NCBI RefSeq assembly: GCF_000188155.2
Contig: NZ_KE124770.1
Coordinates: forward strand, 1-64,000
Reading direction: 5' to 3'
DNA: 64,000 nt
Source: Methylocystis sp. ATCC 49242
Lineage (GTDB): Bacteria > Pseudomonadota > Alphaproteobacteria > Rhizobiales > Beijerinckiaceae
Position numbers and translations under genes: made by a program. Below the pieces are notes generated by a model, which saw nothing but the letters and a program-made list of their open reading frames with translations, did not search any database and was not told where the DNA came from. Below are positions 1 through 8,753 of this stretch, in pieces (positions within the stretch are counted from its first letter, which is position 1; each line of letters opens with the position of its first letter).

Positions 1-526
1 CCTGCTTTCCACTAACTCGAAAACAGCGGTCGCGCTCGAGCTTTCTAAATATTATTCGATCGCGGCGCTACATTCCAGACAGAAGCCCCCTGCTTTCGGT
101 AGCGGGACGAAACCTGTGCGTCATGGCCGCAACTCGTGCGAATCGAGGAGCGCGCCCGAATCTCACTGAATAGCGGCCGGATCGAATTATTGATATCGCA
201 GCTCGAGCGAATGACATCGACTTCGTATTGGGCGCGTATGATCGAATGCCGACGCGCTCCGGCCGAGCGTCTTTCAGTTCTGTCCGCCGAAAGATCGGGT
301 TAAGGCCTCAGCGCATCGCGGAAGGCTGGCGTTCCCTAACACGCGGGACCCAATCGTTCCGCTGCGCCTTCTTCGCCGCTCAAAGTCCATTTGCGGAGTG
401 GATGCAGACAATCGATTGTTTCCCTTGGCCGCGTCTTTCGCTAGTGGTGGCTGGTCAACATGGATAGGATCGAGCGTCGCCCGTCTCCATCTGGGCGGCC
501 GTATCCGTCAGAAAAGGGCCTGCACA
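1..526. other. No recognisable gene before the first symporter
   Basis: I see no convincing coding region here. An open frame runs upstream of the symporter start to a GTG at 398, but its residues before about 527 look non-conserved and low in complexity. No terminator or tRNA is visible. The stretch presumably holds the symporter promoter and the end of whatever lies outside the window. Confidence 0.4.
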
Positions 527-1795
527 TTGCCGTTTCCAGAAGACGAGCAGATTGAACCCGCGTCCGGCGCATTCGCATGGTGGCGCGGGTTGCCGCTTTA
601 TGTGCGTATACTGGCGGCGGTGGCGCTGGGCGTCGTCACTGGCCTCTTGCTGGGGGACGGCGCCGCGTCGCTGGCGATTCCGGCGAAGCTCGTTCTGCGG
701 GTGTTGGGAGCGCTTGCGCCGCCGTTGATCCTGTTCGCAATTGTGCAGGCCGTCATTAACGCGCCCGTGAGCGGGCGGCAATCGCTGCGTCTCACGACAT
801 TGCTAGCGGTGAATACGATCGTCGCCATCGTCATTGGCCTTGCGGTCGCGAATGTTCTTCGTCCCGGCGAATGGGTGCGGATGACGCCGCCAGTCACGAA
901 CGCAAAGGCCGCGGCGTCCGCTGCGGATCCTCTCACACAGTTTCTCGACAGCGTGCCGCGGAGCATCGCCGGCCCCTTTACCGACGACGGCAAGGTGATC
1001 GGCGTCATTCTCCTTGCGATCGCATTCGGCCTCTCGCTGCGAAAACTTCGAAACTATCCAATCCGGACCGTCGAAGATCTCGTCCATGTCGGCCTGTCGA
1101 GCCTCGTCACGATCCTAGAGGCGGTCGTGGAAGTCGTGCCGCTCGCCGTGTTCGGCGTCGTCGCGAGCATTGTCGGCGCCAAGGGCTTGAGCGATTTCCT
1201 GGCGCTCGGCGGCTTCGTCGGCGCAGTGATTGCGGCGCTCCTCCTTCAAGGAGTGTATTATCTCGTCCGCGTGCGGCTCGGGTCGTGGGTTCGACCCGCT
1301 GCGCTCTTGCGCGGCGTTCGGGACGCCCTGACGATGGCCTTTTCCACCGCCAGTTCGACGGCCACCATGCCCGTGACCTATCGCTGCCTGCGGGACAATG
1401 TCGGCCTGAGGGAACAATCCGCGAGTCTCGGCGCGCTGGTCGGAGCGAATTTCAACAATGACGGAACCGCGCTTTATGAAGCGATGTCGGCGCTGTTCGT
1501 CGCGCAGATGCTCGGGATAAACCTGACTTTCAGCCAGCAGCTCATGGTGGTGCTGACGTCCATCGTCGCTTCCGTCGGCGCGGCCGGCATTCCCGAGGCC
1601 GGACTCGTCACCATGACGCTTGTCTTCAAATCGGTGGGGCTGCCGACCGAATATATCGCCTTGCTCCTGACCGTGGACTGGTTTCTCGACCGCTGCCGGA
1701 CCGCGATCAACGTAATGGGAGACGTGACCGTCAGCAGCCTCCTCGACGGTAAGACACCGGAGAAGCCGGTTTCGCCTACGCTACAGAACGTTTAG
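527..1795 (+). CDS. Dicarboxylate/amino acid:cation symporter (DAACS family)
   Basis: This is an inner-membrane secondary transporter that probably imports C4-dicarboxylates or acidic amino acids with Na+ or H+. Family hallmarks are plain: a serine-rich re-entrant loop (FSTASSTATMPVT), the NMDGT-type cation motif here as NNDGT (in NFNNDGTALYE), and the late substrate/cation motif DWFLDRCRTAINVMGD. About eight hydrophobic segments begin just after the start. I chose the TTG at 527 because an AAAAGGG stretch precedes it and it gives about 422 residues, the usual length. A GTG at 398 would add 43 non-family residues. The gene converges on the SulP gene, with stops only about 12 bases apart. Substrate is not determinable. 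Confidence 0.82.
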   Translation: MPFPEDEQIEPASGAFAWWRGLPLYVRILAAVALGVVTGLLLGDGAASLAIPAKLVLRVLGALAPPLILFAIVQAVINAPVSGRQSLRLTTLLAVNTIVAIVIGLAVANVLRPGEWVRMTPPVTNAKAAASAADPLTQFLDSVPRSIAGPFTDDGKVIGVILLAIAFGLSLRKLRNYPIRTVEDLVHVGLSSLVTILEAVVEVVPLAVFGVVASIVGAKGLSDFLALGGFVGAVIAALLLQGVYYLVRVRLGSWVRPAALLRGVRDALTMAFSTASSTATMPVTYRCLRDNVGLREQSASLGALVGANFNNDGTALYEAMSALFVAQMLGINLTFSQQLMVVLTSIVASVGAAGIPEAGLVTMTLVFKSVGLPTEYIALLLTVDWFLDRCRTAINVMGDVTVSSLLDGKTPEKPVSPTLQNV

Positions 1796-1807
1796 GCGAG
1801 CGATCGA

Positions 1808-4048
1808 TCAACGCTGGAGGCCGGCGACTTCGCGATTGGCTATATCGAGCCGCGACGCCAGCATGCGCACCACGAATTTGTGGAAAGCGTGCGCGAGTTG
1901 GGGCTCCTCCCGCTCCATTCGGTCGAACGCCTCGTCGGAGAGCCGATAGACGTGGGTCGGCTCGTCGACCAGAACCGAGGCGCCGCGCGGCGCGCCGCGA
2001 TACAGACCCATTTCGCCCAGCAATGTATTGTCGAGCATGCTGCGCAGCCGCACGACCTTGCCGTCGGGCGAATTGAAGAGAATGGTGACGCGTCCGGACG
2101 ACAGAAGGAAGAGACTGTCGCCCGCGTCGCCTTGTTCGAAGACGAATTCGCCGGGCTGCAACTCGATCGACGTGAGGTAATTCGTCAAGCGCTCGAACAG
2201 GCCGGGGGCGCCGAGTTCGGCTTCGAGCCATTCCCTGGTCGAGCGTTTCCCTGCCGCGACGCCCGCCGAACTGGCGAGCAGCCTGTCCTCGCACCATTCG
2301 AGCGCGGCGTCGAGATCGGGGAAGACGCGACAGGACGCGTCTCCCTTCTCCCGAAGGAGGCCGCCATTCGCGAGCGAGAGCGCGACATTGGGCGGCAATT
2401 CGGCGAGCACCAGATCGAACCTTTCGCGCTCCGCGAGATGACGAAGTTTGAGCAGCGTCATGACAGCCGAATAATCGATCCCGAGCACCTGACGAAAATC
2501 GAGGATCAGACTTCGGCAGGCGCCTTCCTCGCCTGTCAGCGCTTCCTTGACATGCATGAGGAGATTGTGCGCGCTGCCAAAGAAAATAAAGCCGTGAAGC
2601 CACATGATCTGGATCTCCGAGCCCTGACGTCTCAGCGCGTCGGCGTGGTGGCTCGGCCGATCCACGCGGCTGGAGTAATTGCTGCGATCCATGCCGTGCT
2701 TCACGAGCCGCACGCGGCTCGTGCTGACGGCGAAAGTAATGCAGGCGGCGATGACGCCGACGCCGACGCCCGCGACGAAATCGAAAAGTACAATGGTAAG
2801 AAAAATAATGATCAATTGAAGATAGTCGGCGCGCTGCAACGTGCGCCAGCTCCTGACGAGCCATTCGTCTAGCATTCCGACGCCGAGTTGGAGCAGAAGT
2901 CCGCCGAGAACCGGCACGGGCACAAAACCGAGCGGCGTGGGGCCGAGCGCCAGTGGAAACAGGCACAGGGCTCCCGCCACGAGACCGCCCGCGCGCGATC
3001 TCGCTCCGATCTGGTGTCCGAAAAGAGTGCGGCTGACCGAAAGCGTTCCGACGGTTCCGCCGCCGAGACCGGCGACGGCGTTCGCAACGCCGTTGACTTT
3101 CAGCTCATGATCCAGGTCGACCTCGGCTCGCGTTTCGACTTCTATGGCCATGATGCTGAGAAGCAAGGTCGCGACGGTCACCGTGATCAGAGCAATATAA
3201 TCTCCCGCAGATTTCAGGATCTCGTCCGGAGCGACCTGCGTCAGGGCGCCGTAAAGCCAATGGACGGGGAGCGCGCCCGAAGAAGTCGCGGGAAGCGGAA
3301 GCAGCCAGCCGGCTTCGCGCGCCTGCGGGACAGGGACGCCCATCACGAGCAGCGCCAATGGAATCCCGGCGGTGGTGAAAATGAGAAGGCCCGGGAAAAC
3401 CGCCGGATGACGGGCGCGGCGCGCCTGAGCGAGGGCAATCGCGAAAGCGGCGCCCACGGCGAGTTGTGCGAGATGGCGGCCCGAGGCGACATCCGTCAGG
3501 AGTTCGGGAGACAGGGGCTTGCGACTGAGAATGCGGATCGCGCCGCTCGCGAGAAACCATCCCGATGCGGCCATGAAACCGCCGATCACGGGGTAGGGCA
3601 AAAATCTTATCCATCGTCCAAGCCTCAGTACGCCGAAGGCGTAGGAGGTGACGCCGACGATCAGCGAACCGGCGAGAAGCGCGGCGATGACTGTCGGGCC
3701 CGCCTGATCAGCGCGTCCCAGCCCGATCAGATTGTTCGCAATGATTGTCGACATCGACGCCAGCACAGCGATCGCCTTGGAATCCGGCGCCGCTATGGCG
3801 AAGGGCAGTCCGCTCATGACGGCGAAAACAATCGCGCCCAGTCCGGCGCCAACGAGCCCGGAAGCGATTCCGACAGGAAGGAACTCGGCGAGCGGTCCCG
3901 AGAAAATCAGCGCCGAGTAACTCAGAGAAGTGGCGATGATCACGACGGACGCGATCACTCCGGACATGACGTCCCTGGCGTTCATCGGATCAATGGGCTC
4001 TGCGCGAGCTGCGGAAGGCCAAAGAGGCGGCTCGTGTGAGCAATGCAA
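1808..4048 (-). CDS. SulP-family anion transporter with STAS and cyclic-nucleotide-binding domains
   Basis: The 746-residue protein has three parts. Residues about 25-430 form a SulP membrane core (hydrophobic segments, SYSALIFSGPLAE near the start). About 475-595 form a STAS domain (ILDFRQVLGIDYSAVMTLLKL). About 620-746 form a Crp-type cNMP-binding beta-barrel (FEQGDAGDSLFLLSSG, then GEMGLYRGAPRGAS, which keeps the phosphate-cassette Glu and Arg). SulP proteins move sulfate, bicarbonate or other anions; a cNMP domain suggests gating by cAMP or cGMP. Start 4048 is a TTG with AGGAG just upstream; an ATG at 3985 is the alternative. Two nucleotide cyclases are encoded further along (38803 and 63610). 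Substrate and ligand are inferred only. Confidence 0.82.
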   Translation of the reverse strand: MHCSHEPPLWPSAARAEPIDPMNARDVMSGVIASVVIIATSLSYSALIFSGPLAEFLPVGIASGLVGAGLGAIVFAVMSGLPFAIAAPDSKAIAVLASMSTIIANNLIGLGRADQAGPTVIAALLAGSLIVGVTSYAFGVLRLGRWIRFLPYPVIGGFMAASGWFLASGAIRILSRKPLSPELLTDVASGRHLAQLAVGAAFAIALAQARRARHPAVFPGLLIFTTAGIPLALLVMGVPVPQAREAGWLLPLPATSSGALPVHWLYGALTQVAPDEILKSAGDYIALITVTVATLLLSIMAIEVETRAEVDLDHELKVNGVANAVAGLGGGTVGTLSVSRTLFGHQIGARSRAGGLVAGALCLFPLALGPTPLGFVPVPVLGGLLLQLGVGMLDEWLVRSWRTLQRADYLQLIIIFLTIVLFDFVAGVGVGVIAACITFAVSTSRVRLVKHGMDRSNYSSRVDRPSHHADALRRQGSEIQIMWLHGFIFFGSAHNLLMHVKEALTGEEGACRSLILDFRQVLGIDYSAVMTLLKLRHLAERERFDLVLAELPPNVALSLANGGLLREKGDASCRVFPDLDAALEWCEDRLLASSAGVAAGKRSTREWLEAELGAPGLFERLTNYLTSIELQPGEFVFEQGDAGDSLFLLSSGRVTILFNSPDGKVVRLRSMLDNTLLGEMGLYRGAPRGASVLVDEPTHVYRLSDEAFDRMEREEPQLAHAFHKFVVRMLASRLDIANREVAGLQR

Positions 4049-4312
4049 ATCTCTCCTGGTTTTTTCGTTCGCAAGCGACCAGCGGACCGGACAGCGGCGT
4101 CATGGGCGAAAGCGCGCCGCCTCGTCGACAGACGCTTCGATACCAAACTGTTGCAGCTGAACAAATGAATACAGCCAGGCGACCGGATGACGGCAACCTC
4201 CAATTTACTAAAAATGTCTCGGAAAGGTCCTGATGGTTATGATATCTCTTTACGGGCCGGCGAAGGCCGTGTTGGACTGACGTGCGTCGTTCCGAAAGCC
4301 GAGGTTAAGGTT

Positions 4313-4804
4313 ATGCGTGTTTTGAATGCTTCGCGTCCATTTTTGATTTTGTCGGCGATCGGCACGATGGTCTCGCTGCTCTCCGCCTGTAACTCTACCC
4401 AGACCGCCGATCCGGGCGTGCAGGTCGCGCAGGGCGTCCCGTCAATTCCATCGACAATTCCTGCTGACTCGCTTGTCGGCCGTTGGGGGGTCGCCGCCTA
4501 TCACCGCGACAGCGACCGCGCGCGCACCGAGAGCGAGGCGCGCCGACAGTGCAACAATCCCTACACGATCAAGCGCGGGTCCAATGGCGGGGTGATGATG
4601 CATCTTGCCGATGAATCGGAAATTCGGGAGCTCGTGTTGAAGGGCAGCCCGAGCGGAGTCACCTATCTCGGCCTTGCAGGGCCGGCGGCGATCGCGAGCG
4701 ATCGCGAAATCGTCACGGTCAATGACAATTCATTCACCGTGAAATGGGTGAGCCCCGACAATTCTACCCGTTACGGCACGATGGTCTATGTCCGCTGCTC
4801 ATGA
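4313..4804 (+). CDS. Small lipoprotein of unknown function
   Basis: A 163-residue protein begins with a typical lipoprotein signal. A basic start (MRVLNASRP) is followed by a hydrophobic stretch and the lipobox LLSAC, so Cys about 26 would be lipidated. ATG 4313 is preceded by a GAGG/AAGG-type ribosome site; the longer in-frame extension upstream has no signal logic. The mature part starts low-complexity (NSTQTADPGVQVAQG) and ends in a compact beta-rich domain with two cysteines. No named domain was recognised. It lies 50 bases ahead of the L,D-transpeptidase on the same strand, suggesting an envelope role. Confidence 0.72.
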   Translation: MRVLNASRPFLILSAIGTMVSLLSACNSTQTADPGVQVAQGVPSIPSTIPADSLVGRWGVAAYHRDSDRARTESEARRQCNNPYTIKRGSNGGVMMHLADESEIRELVLKGSPSGVTYLGLAGPAAIASDREIVTVNDNSFTVKWVSPDNSTRYGTMVYVRCS

Positions 4805-4854
4805 GCAGTGGCGTCTGACCTTCCGAGTTCCTCCAGTCTCGCAAGGGGATCGAC

Positions 4855-5475
4855 ATGGGATTCATGAATGCGGGCGTCAAACGCCTGATGATTGCATCGG
4901 CGGCTTTTCTGTTTCTGGGTCATGGCCCTGTCGCTCTCGCGGCCGGCGCCCAACCTGATGAAATGGATATCGACGACCAGCCGGGCTACACGCCAACTCC
5001 AGAGGAGGAAAATCTCTCCGGCCCCTATGAGCGGCAAGTCGTTTTCTTTCGCACGACGGAAGCGCCCGGCACGATCGTCGTCCATACGGCGGAACGCTAT
5101 CTTTATCTCGTGCAGGGCAACAACCGCGCCATTCGCTACGGCATCGGCGTTGGCCGCGACGGTTTTCAATGGGCCGGCATGCACAAGATTTCTCGCAAGC
5201 AGGAATGGCCCGACTGGCGTCCGCCGCCGGAGATGATCCAGCGCCAGCCGTATCTTCCGCGTTTCATGGCGGGCGGTCCGGGGAATCCGATGGGCGCGCG
5301 TGCGCTCTATATCGGCACGACGATTTACCGCATCCACGGAACGAACCAGCCGCAAACTATCGGCCACGCCGTTTCGTCCGGCTGTTTCCGCCTCGTCAAT
5401 GGTGACGTCACCGACCTATACGGTCGCGTTCCCGTCGGAACCAAAATCGTGGTCAAGCAGGCTGCGGATCTGTAA
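4855..5475 (+). CDS. L,D-transpeptidase (YkuD fold)
   Basis: This is a periplasmic enzyme of the ErfK/YbiS/YcfS/YnhG type, which forms meso-DAP 3-3 cross-links in peptidoglycan or attaches proteins to it. An N-terminal signal (MIASAAFLFLGHGPVALAAG) is followed by the YkuD domain. The active-site block reads IHGTN, then GHAVSSGCFRLVNGDVTDLY, giving the catalytic His and Cys and the following Arg. At 206 residues it is a single-domain form without LysM. AAGGGG lies upstream of ATG 4855. The neighbours on the same strand, a lipoprotein and a periplasmic binding protein, form an envelope cluster. Confidence 0.9.
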   Translation: MGFMNAGVKRLMIASAAFLFLGHGPVALAAGAQPDEMDIDDQPGYTPTPEEENLSGPYERQVVFFRTTEAPGTIVVHTAERYLYLVQGNNRAIRYGIGVGRDGFQWAGMHKISRKQEWPDWRPPPEMIQRQPYLPRFMAGGPGNPMGARALYIGTTIYRIHGTNQPQTIGHAVSSGCFRLVNGDVTDLYGRVPVGTKIVVKQAADL

Positions 5476-5502
5476 TTTTCGAAAAACAGGAAAGAGGTGT
5501 TC

Positions 5503-6534
5503 ATGCGTATGTTCCAGAAGCGCGTCCGCGCGTCGCTATCACTGCTGATCGCCTCCTTCTGCCTCCTCGCGGCGCCCTCGCAGGCGTCCACGCTGGATAG
5601 TGTAAAACAGAGCGGCGCGCTTGCCTGTGGCGTAAGCAACGGCATTGTCGGATTCTCCATAGCCGACGATAAGGGCAATTGGTCCGGCTTCGATGTCGAT
5701 TTCTGCCGGGCGGTCGCCTCCGCCATCTTCGGTGACGCTTCCAAATTACGGTTCGTGCCCGTCGGAACCGAGGAGCGTTTCGAGGCGCTGAAGTCCGGAA
5801 AATTCGATCTCCTGTCTCGCAACTCGACCTGGGCTTTCTCCAACGAGGTCGACCAGGGGCTGATTTTTGCCGGCGTCACCTTTTACGACGGTCAGGGCTT
5901 TCTTGTTCCCAAAAGCCGCAAGATCGCTTCTGCGCTGGAACTCAATGGCAGCAAGGTCTGCGTGAAGTCCGCAACGACGACGGAAGCGAATGTAGCGGAT
6001 TTCTTCAAGCAGAATCACATGAGTTTCGAACCGGTTCGCTTCGAGACGCTCGCTGAAATCATCAAGGCCTATGATGCGGGGCAGTGTAACGCCATCAGCA
6101 GCGACATCTCTCAGCTTCATGCAATCAAGCTCGAACTCAAAAAGCCGGCGGACAACCTTATCCTGGCCGATGTGATCTCGAAGGAGCCGCTGGGCCCGGT
6201 TGTGCGTCAGGGCGACGACCAATGGCTGAATCTCGTAAAATGGGTCATTTTTGCGATGCTGAACGCCGAAGAGCTCGGCGTGTCGAGCTCCAATATCGAG
6301 CAGGCAAAGAAGTCGCAGAAACCCGCCGTGCGTCGCTTCATCGGCGCCGAGGGCGACATCGGCAAGCAACTCGGCCTGTCGCCGGACTGGGCGCTCAACA
6401 TCGTCAAGAACGTGGGCAACTACGGAGAAGTCCTGGAGCGCAACGTCGGCAAGAAATCCAAACTCGGCATTGCTCGCGGGCTCAATCAACTTTGGTCCAT
6501 GGGCGGCGTCCAATACGCGCCGCCGCTGCGCTGA
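5503..6534 (+). CDS. Amino-acid ABC transporter substrate-binding protein (AapJ-like)
   Basis: This is a periplasmic solute-binding protein of family 3. A cleavable signal ends near LLAAPSQAS. The lobe that follows (SGALACGVSNGIVGFS, then SGFDVDFCRAVASAIFG) matches general L-amino-acid-binding proteins such as AapJ. The second lobe carries DAGQCNAISSDISQLHAIK. ATG 5503 follows the strong site GGAAAGAGG at 5489-5497; a GTG at 5497 lies inside that site and is unlikely to be the start. No permease or ATPase gene is adjacent, so the protein either works with a transporter encoded elsewhere or serves in sensing. It starts 27 bases after the L,D-transpeptidase, probably in one operon. Confidence 0.88.
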   Translation: MRMFQKRVRASLSLLIASFCLLAAPSQASTLDSVKQSGALACGVSNGIVGFSIADDKGNWSGFDVDFCRAVASAIFGDASKLRFVPVGTEERFEALKSGKFDLLSRNSTWAFSNEVDQGLIFAGVTFYDGQGFLVPKSRKIASALELNGSKVCVKSATTTEANVADFFKQNHMSFEPVRFETLAEIIKAYDAGQCNAISSDISQLHAIKLELKKPADNLILADVISKEPLGPVVRQGDDQWLNLVKWVIFAMLNAEELGVSSSNIEQAKKSQKPAVRRFIGAEGDIGKQLGLSPDWALNIVKNVGNYGEVLERNVGKKSKLGIARGLNQLWSMGGVQYAPPLR

Positions 6535-6570
6535 CGCGCCCGGACAGGAATCCGCGGAAATGAAACTAAA

Positions 6571-6595
6571 GCTTCCCCGACTTTGTTGGGGGAGC
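6571..6595 (+). terminator. Terminator-like hairpin after the binding-protein gene
   Basis: GCTTCCCC at 6571-6578 pairs with GGGGGAGC at 6588-6595 (one G-T pair) around a 9-base loop. No clear T-run follows, so intrinsic termination is uncertain. Its position 37 bases after the stop codon fits an operon end. Confidence 0.35.
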
Positions 6596-7579
6596 AGAAG
6601 AGCTATGACGTTTTCGGGAGTCCATCGACGAAATCGCCCCTCGTGAGCATCCAGCGCGCGGCGAAGAAGATCAATTATGGGTGACCATGAATGCCTTCTC
6701 TGATTGAGGTCGCCAGCCTCAAGTCGCCCTGTCTCAATCGGAATCGACTTTTTGATCGTTCGATTTTCTCTCGCTTTTTTTCACTTGCTTTGACGGATCG
6801 TAATCAGCGCTCCCGGGCTTCGCCATTTACAGCAATCTGGAGCCGCATACGCGCGGGTCATTCGCCGCCCTGTCATTCAGCCCTCAGTCCGGCCGGGGCG
6901 TGACCAATAAGGGATCGAAGCCTTTTGCCGCCGCGCCCTGACGCCCGACCTTCAAGTCATTTTCGATCCTGCTGAGAATCCGCTGGCGTCGAACGTGGTC
7001 GTTGGCGGAGTGTGGCTTCGAACTCTACTTTGATGCGTTCCTTTATGCCCGGCACATCGATATCCTGAATTGTCGGTTTCTCTTCCCATGTGTTATTTTA
7101 GGAAAAGGAGGGCGCGGGCACGCAATCGCTCCGGGAACTGTATCTCTGCCACATGCAATTTCGCCTCTGACGCAAGGGCGATCGGCCTTTGACCCTTGGG
7201 CTCATAGTTCTGACGGCCGACGTCGGTGTCGACCAAAGTGATCACGCGAGCTCAATGAATTTCATCACCTTTAACCCGGGCGCGCCTTTCAGTCGCCGGA
7301 TCCAGCTTGCAGACGTCGTCCCCTAGCTCGAATCTCAGCACTCGGCTTTCTCCCCCGCTCCTCTGGCCTTCAGGGTCGTCGCATTGCCGCTTTCTCACCG
7401 ATCAATCACAGCGCGGACGGTCGACCACGACAGGTCCGCCAAGTCGACATTCGACAGCGCCCTGTAGCCATTCTGATCGCGCCAAGCGCCTCGCTTGCGG
7501 CGCTCGTGAGGCTCACGCAGCGATTGAGTGTGCGCTACTACCTCTTCCCAAACAAACTCACGGGAAGCGACACCGCATA

Positions 7580-7614
7580 TTCACACTTTAATACATTTTA
7601 TGTATAAATGTGAA
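7580..7614. promoter_or_regulatory. AT-rich imperfect inverted repeat, possible operator
   Basis: TTCACA at 7580-7585 is mirrored by TGTGAA at 7609-7614, and inner arms ATACAT (7591-7596) and ATGTAT (7600-7605) also mirror each other. The dyad sits just upstream of the predicted -35 of the exporter operon. That is a plausible site for a dimeric repressor or activator, though no regulator gene is adjacent. Confidence 0.45.
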
Positions 7615-7631
7615 TGGCTATTGCAAACTAT

Positions 7632-7659
7632 TTGAATACACATTTTCGCCGTTTATAAT
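7632..7659 (+). promoter_or_regulatory. Sigma70-type promoter of the HlyD/ABC exporter operon
   Basis: TTGAAT at 7632-7637 and a perfect TATAAT at 7654-7659 are separated by 16 bases, inside an AT-rich island 81 bases upstream of the first gene of the operon. No competing promoter of this quality was seen nearby. Confidence 0.6.
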
Positions 7660-7739
7660 AACGCATCGCAGATTTTCTTTTACCTTAGCTGTCTTTGGTG
7701 TAAATGGTTTTTAGCGCATGTGTTTAATTCGGGCAGAAT

Positions 7740-8753
7740 GTGAACAAAAACATGAAGGTTTTAGCTGCCCTTGTCGCAAGCGCGATCGTCATCGGGCTTT
7801 TTGGCGGGCAGGCGCTGCAAAGCGGGCATTCGGGTGAAAATGTTTCATTCCAGGGATATGTCGAAGGTGATTTCGTTTATGTCGCGCCAAGTGACGCAGA
7901 AAGAATCGCGGAGCTACACGTCGAGGCGGGAAGTTTTGTAAACGAGGGAGATGTCCTCTTCCAAATGTCGACGTCGCTTCTCGATAATAAGCGCGCGGAG
8001 GCTAGCGCCCGGATTGCCCAAGCTGAAGCGACATTGGGAAATCTGGAAGCTTCCGTAAGCCGTCCGGAACAGATCAGCGCCCTTCAGGCCGGCGTCGAGC
8101 GGGCGAAAGCGGGTCTCGAACTTTCCCAAAATGACTACAGCCGTCATTCGGCGCTTTTTGAAAAGGGAGTCATATCCAAGGCGCTTCTTGAGCGCGTCGC
8201 TATGGCCAGGTCTCGCGACATCGCGACGGTGAAAGAGGCAGAGCGGCATGTCGCCGCTGCACGCATAAGCGGCAGGTCATCAGAGATCGACGCAGCGCGC
8301 GCGGCGCTGCAGGAGGCGAAGATCCAGCGCGACGAGCTCGATATTCGGATCGCAAGACAACGAGTTGTCGCGCCCGTGTCAGGCGTCGTGCAGGAAGTTG
8401 TATTTCGCGCAGGTGAAATGGTTAATGCCGGCCAACCGGTTCTCACGCTGCTGCCGCCGGAAAACCGCTCGGTTAGATTTTTCGTGTCTGAGGCTTCGCT
8501 GTCCCAAGTGAAGCTCGGTGAGCGCGTGACGATAAAGAGCGAGTCCGGCGACCGGGTGTTCGGCGGCGTCGTATACTACATGGCGCCCCGAGAGGAATAT
8601 GCGCCTCCGGTGATCTTCGATTCCGCCGACCGGAAGCATCTCTTTTTCAAGGTATGCGCCCGTCTCGAAGGACGCGCGGAGGCGCTGGCGCTTGGTCAGC
8701 CATTGTCGGTGTCACTCATGACGGATGGACGACGCGCTGTTGCCAGCAGATGA
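7740..8753 (+). CDS. HlyD-family membrane-fusion (periplasmic adaptor) protein
   Basis: A 337-residue adaptor anchored by one N-terminal helix (VLAALVASAIVIGLFGG). Next come the first lipoyl half (VAPSDAERIAELHVEAGSF), a long coiled-coil hairpin rich in Glu, Arg and Ala (about 80-195), the second lipoyl half (RVVAPVSGVVQEVVFRAGE) and a beta-barrel. This is the YbhG-type architecture paired with ABC-2 exporters. The start is GTG 7740; ATG 7752 is the alternative. Its end overlaps the ATPase gene by 29 bases, so the two are translationally coupled. The exported substrate (drug, lipid or other) cannot be read from sequence. Confidence 0.88.
   Translation: MNKNMKVLAALVASAIVIGLFGGQALQSGHSGENVSFQGYVEGDFVYVAPSDAERIAELHVEAGSFVNEGDVLFQMSTSLLDNKRAEASARIAQAEATLGNLEASVSRPEQISALQAGVERAKAGLELSQNDYSRHSALFEKGVISKALLERVAMARSRDIATVKEAERHVAAARISGRSSEIDAARAALQEAKIQRDELDIRIARQRVVAPVSGVVQEVVFRAGEMVNAGQPVLTLLPPENRSVRFFVSEASLSQVKLGERVTIKSESGDRVFGGVVYYMAPREEYAPPVIFDSADRKHLFFKVCARLEGRAEALALGQPLSVSLMTDGRRAVASR

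Larger units (their letters stand above)
6596..7739. other. 1.1-kb intergenic region without a recognisable gene
   Basis: Several short open frames (for example 6691-6903, 7002-7241 and 7307-7591) occur here. Their translations are low-complexity, with no family resemblance, signal peptide or good ribosome site. The last 170 bases become markedly AT-rich and hold the promoter and inverted repeat listed separately. The stretch could be decayed coding sequence, but I cannot name what it was. Confidence 0.4.

Noticed and set aside
6691-7591. Possible small genes in the 6.6-7.7 kb gap
   Set aside because: No ribosome sites, signal peptides or similarity; composition looks random.
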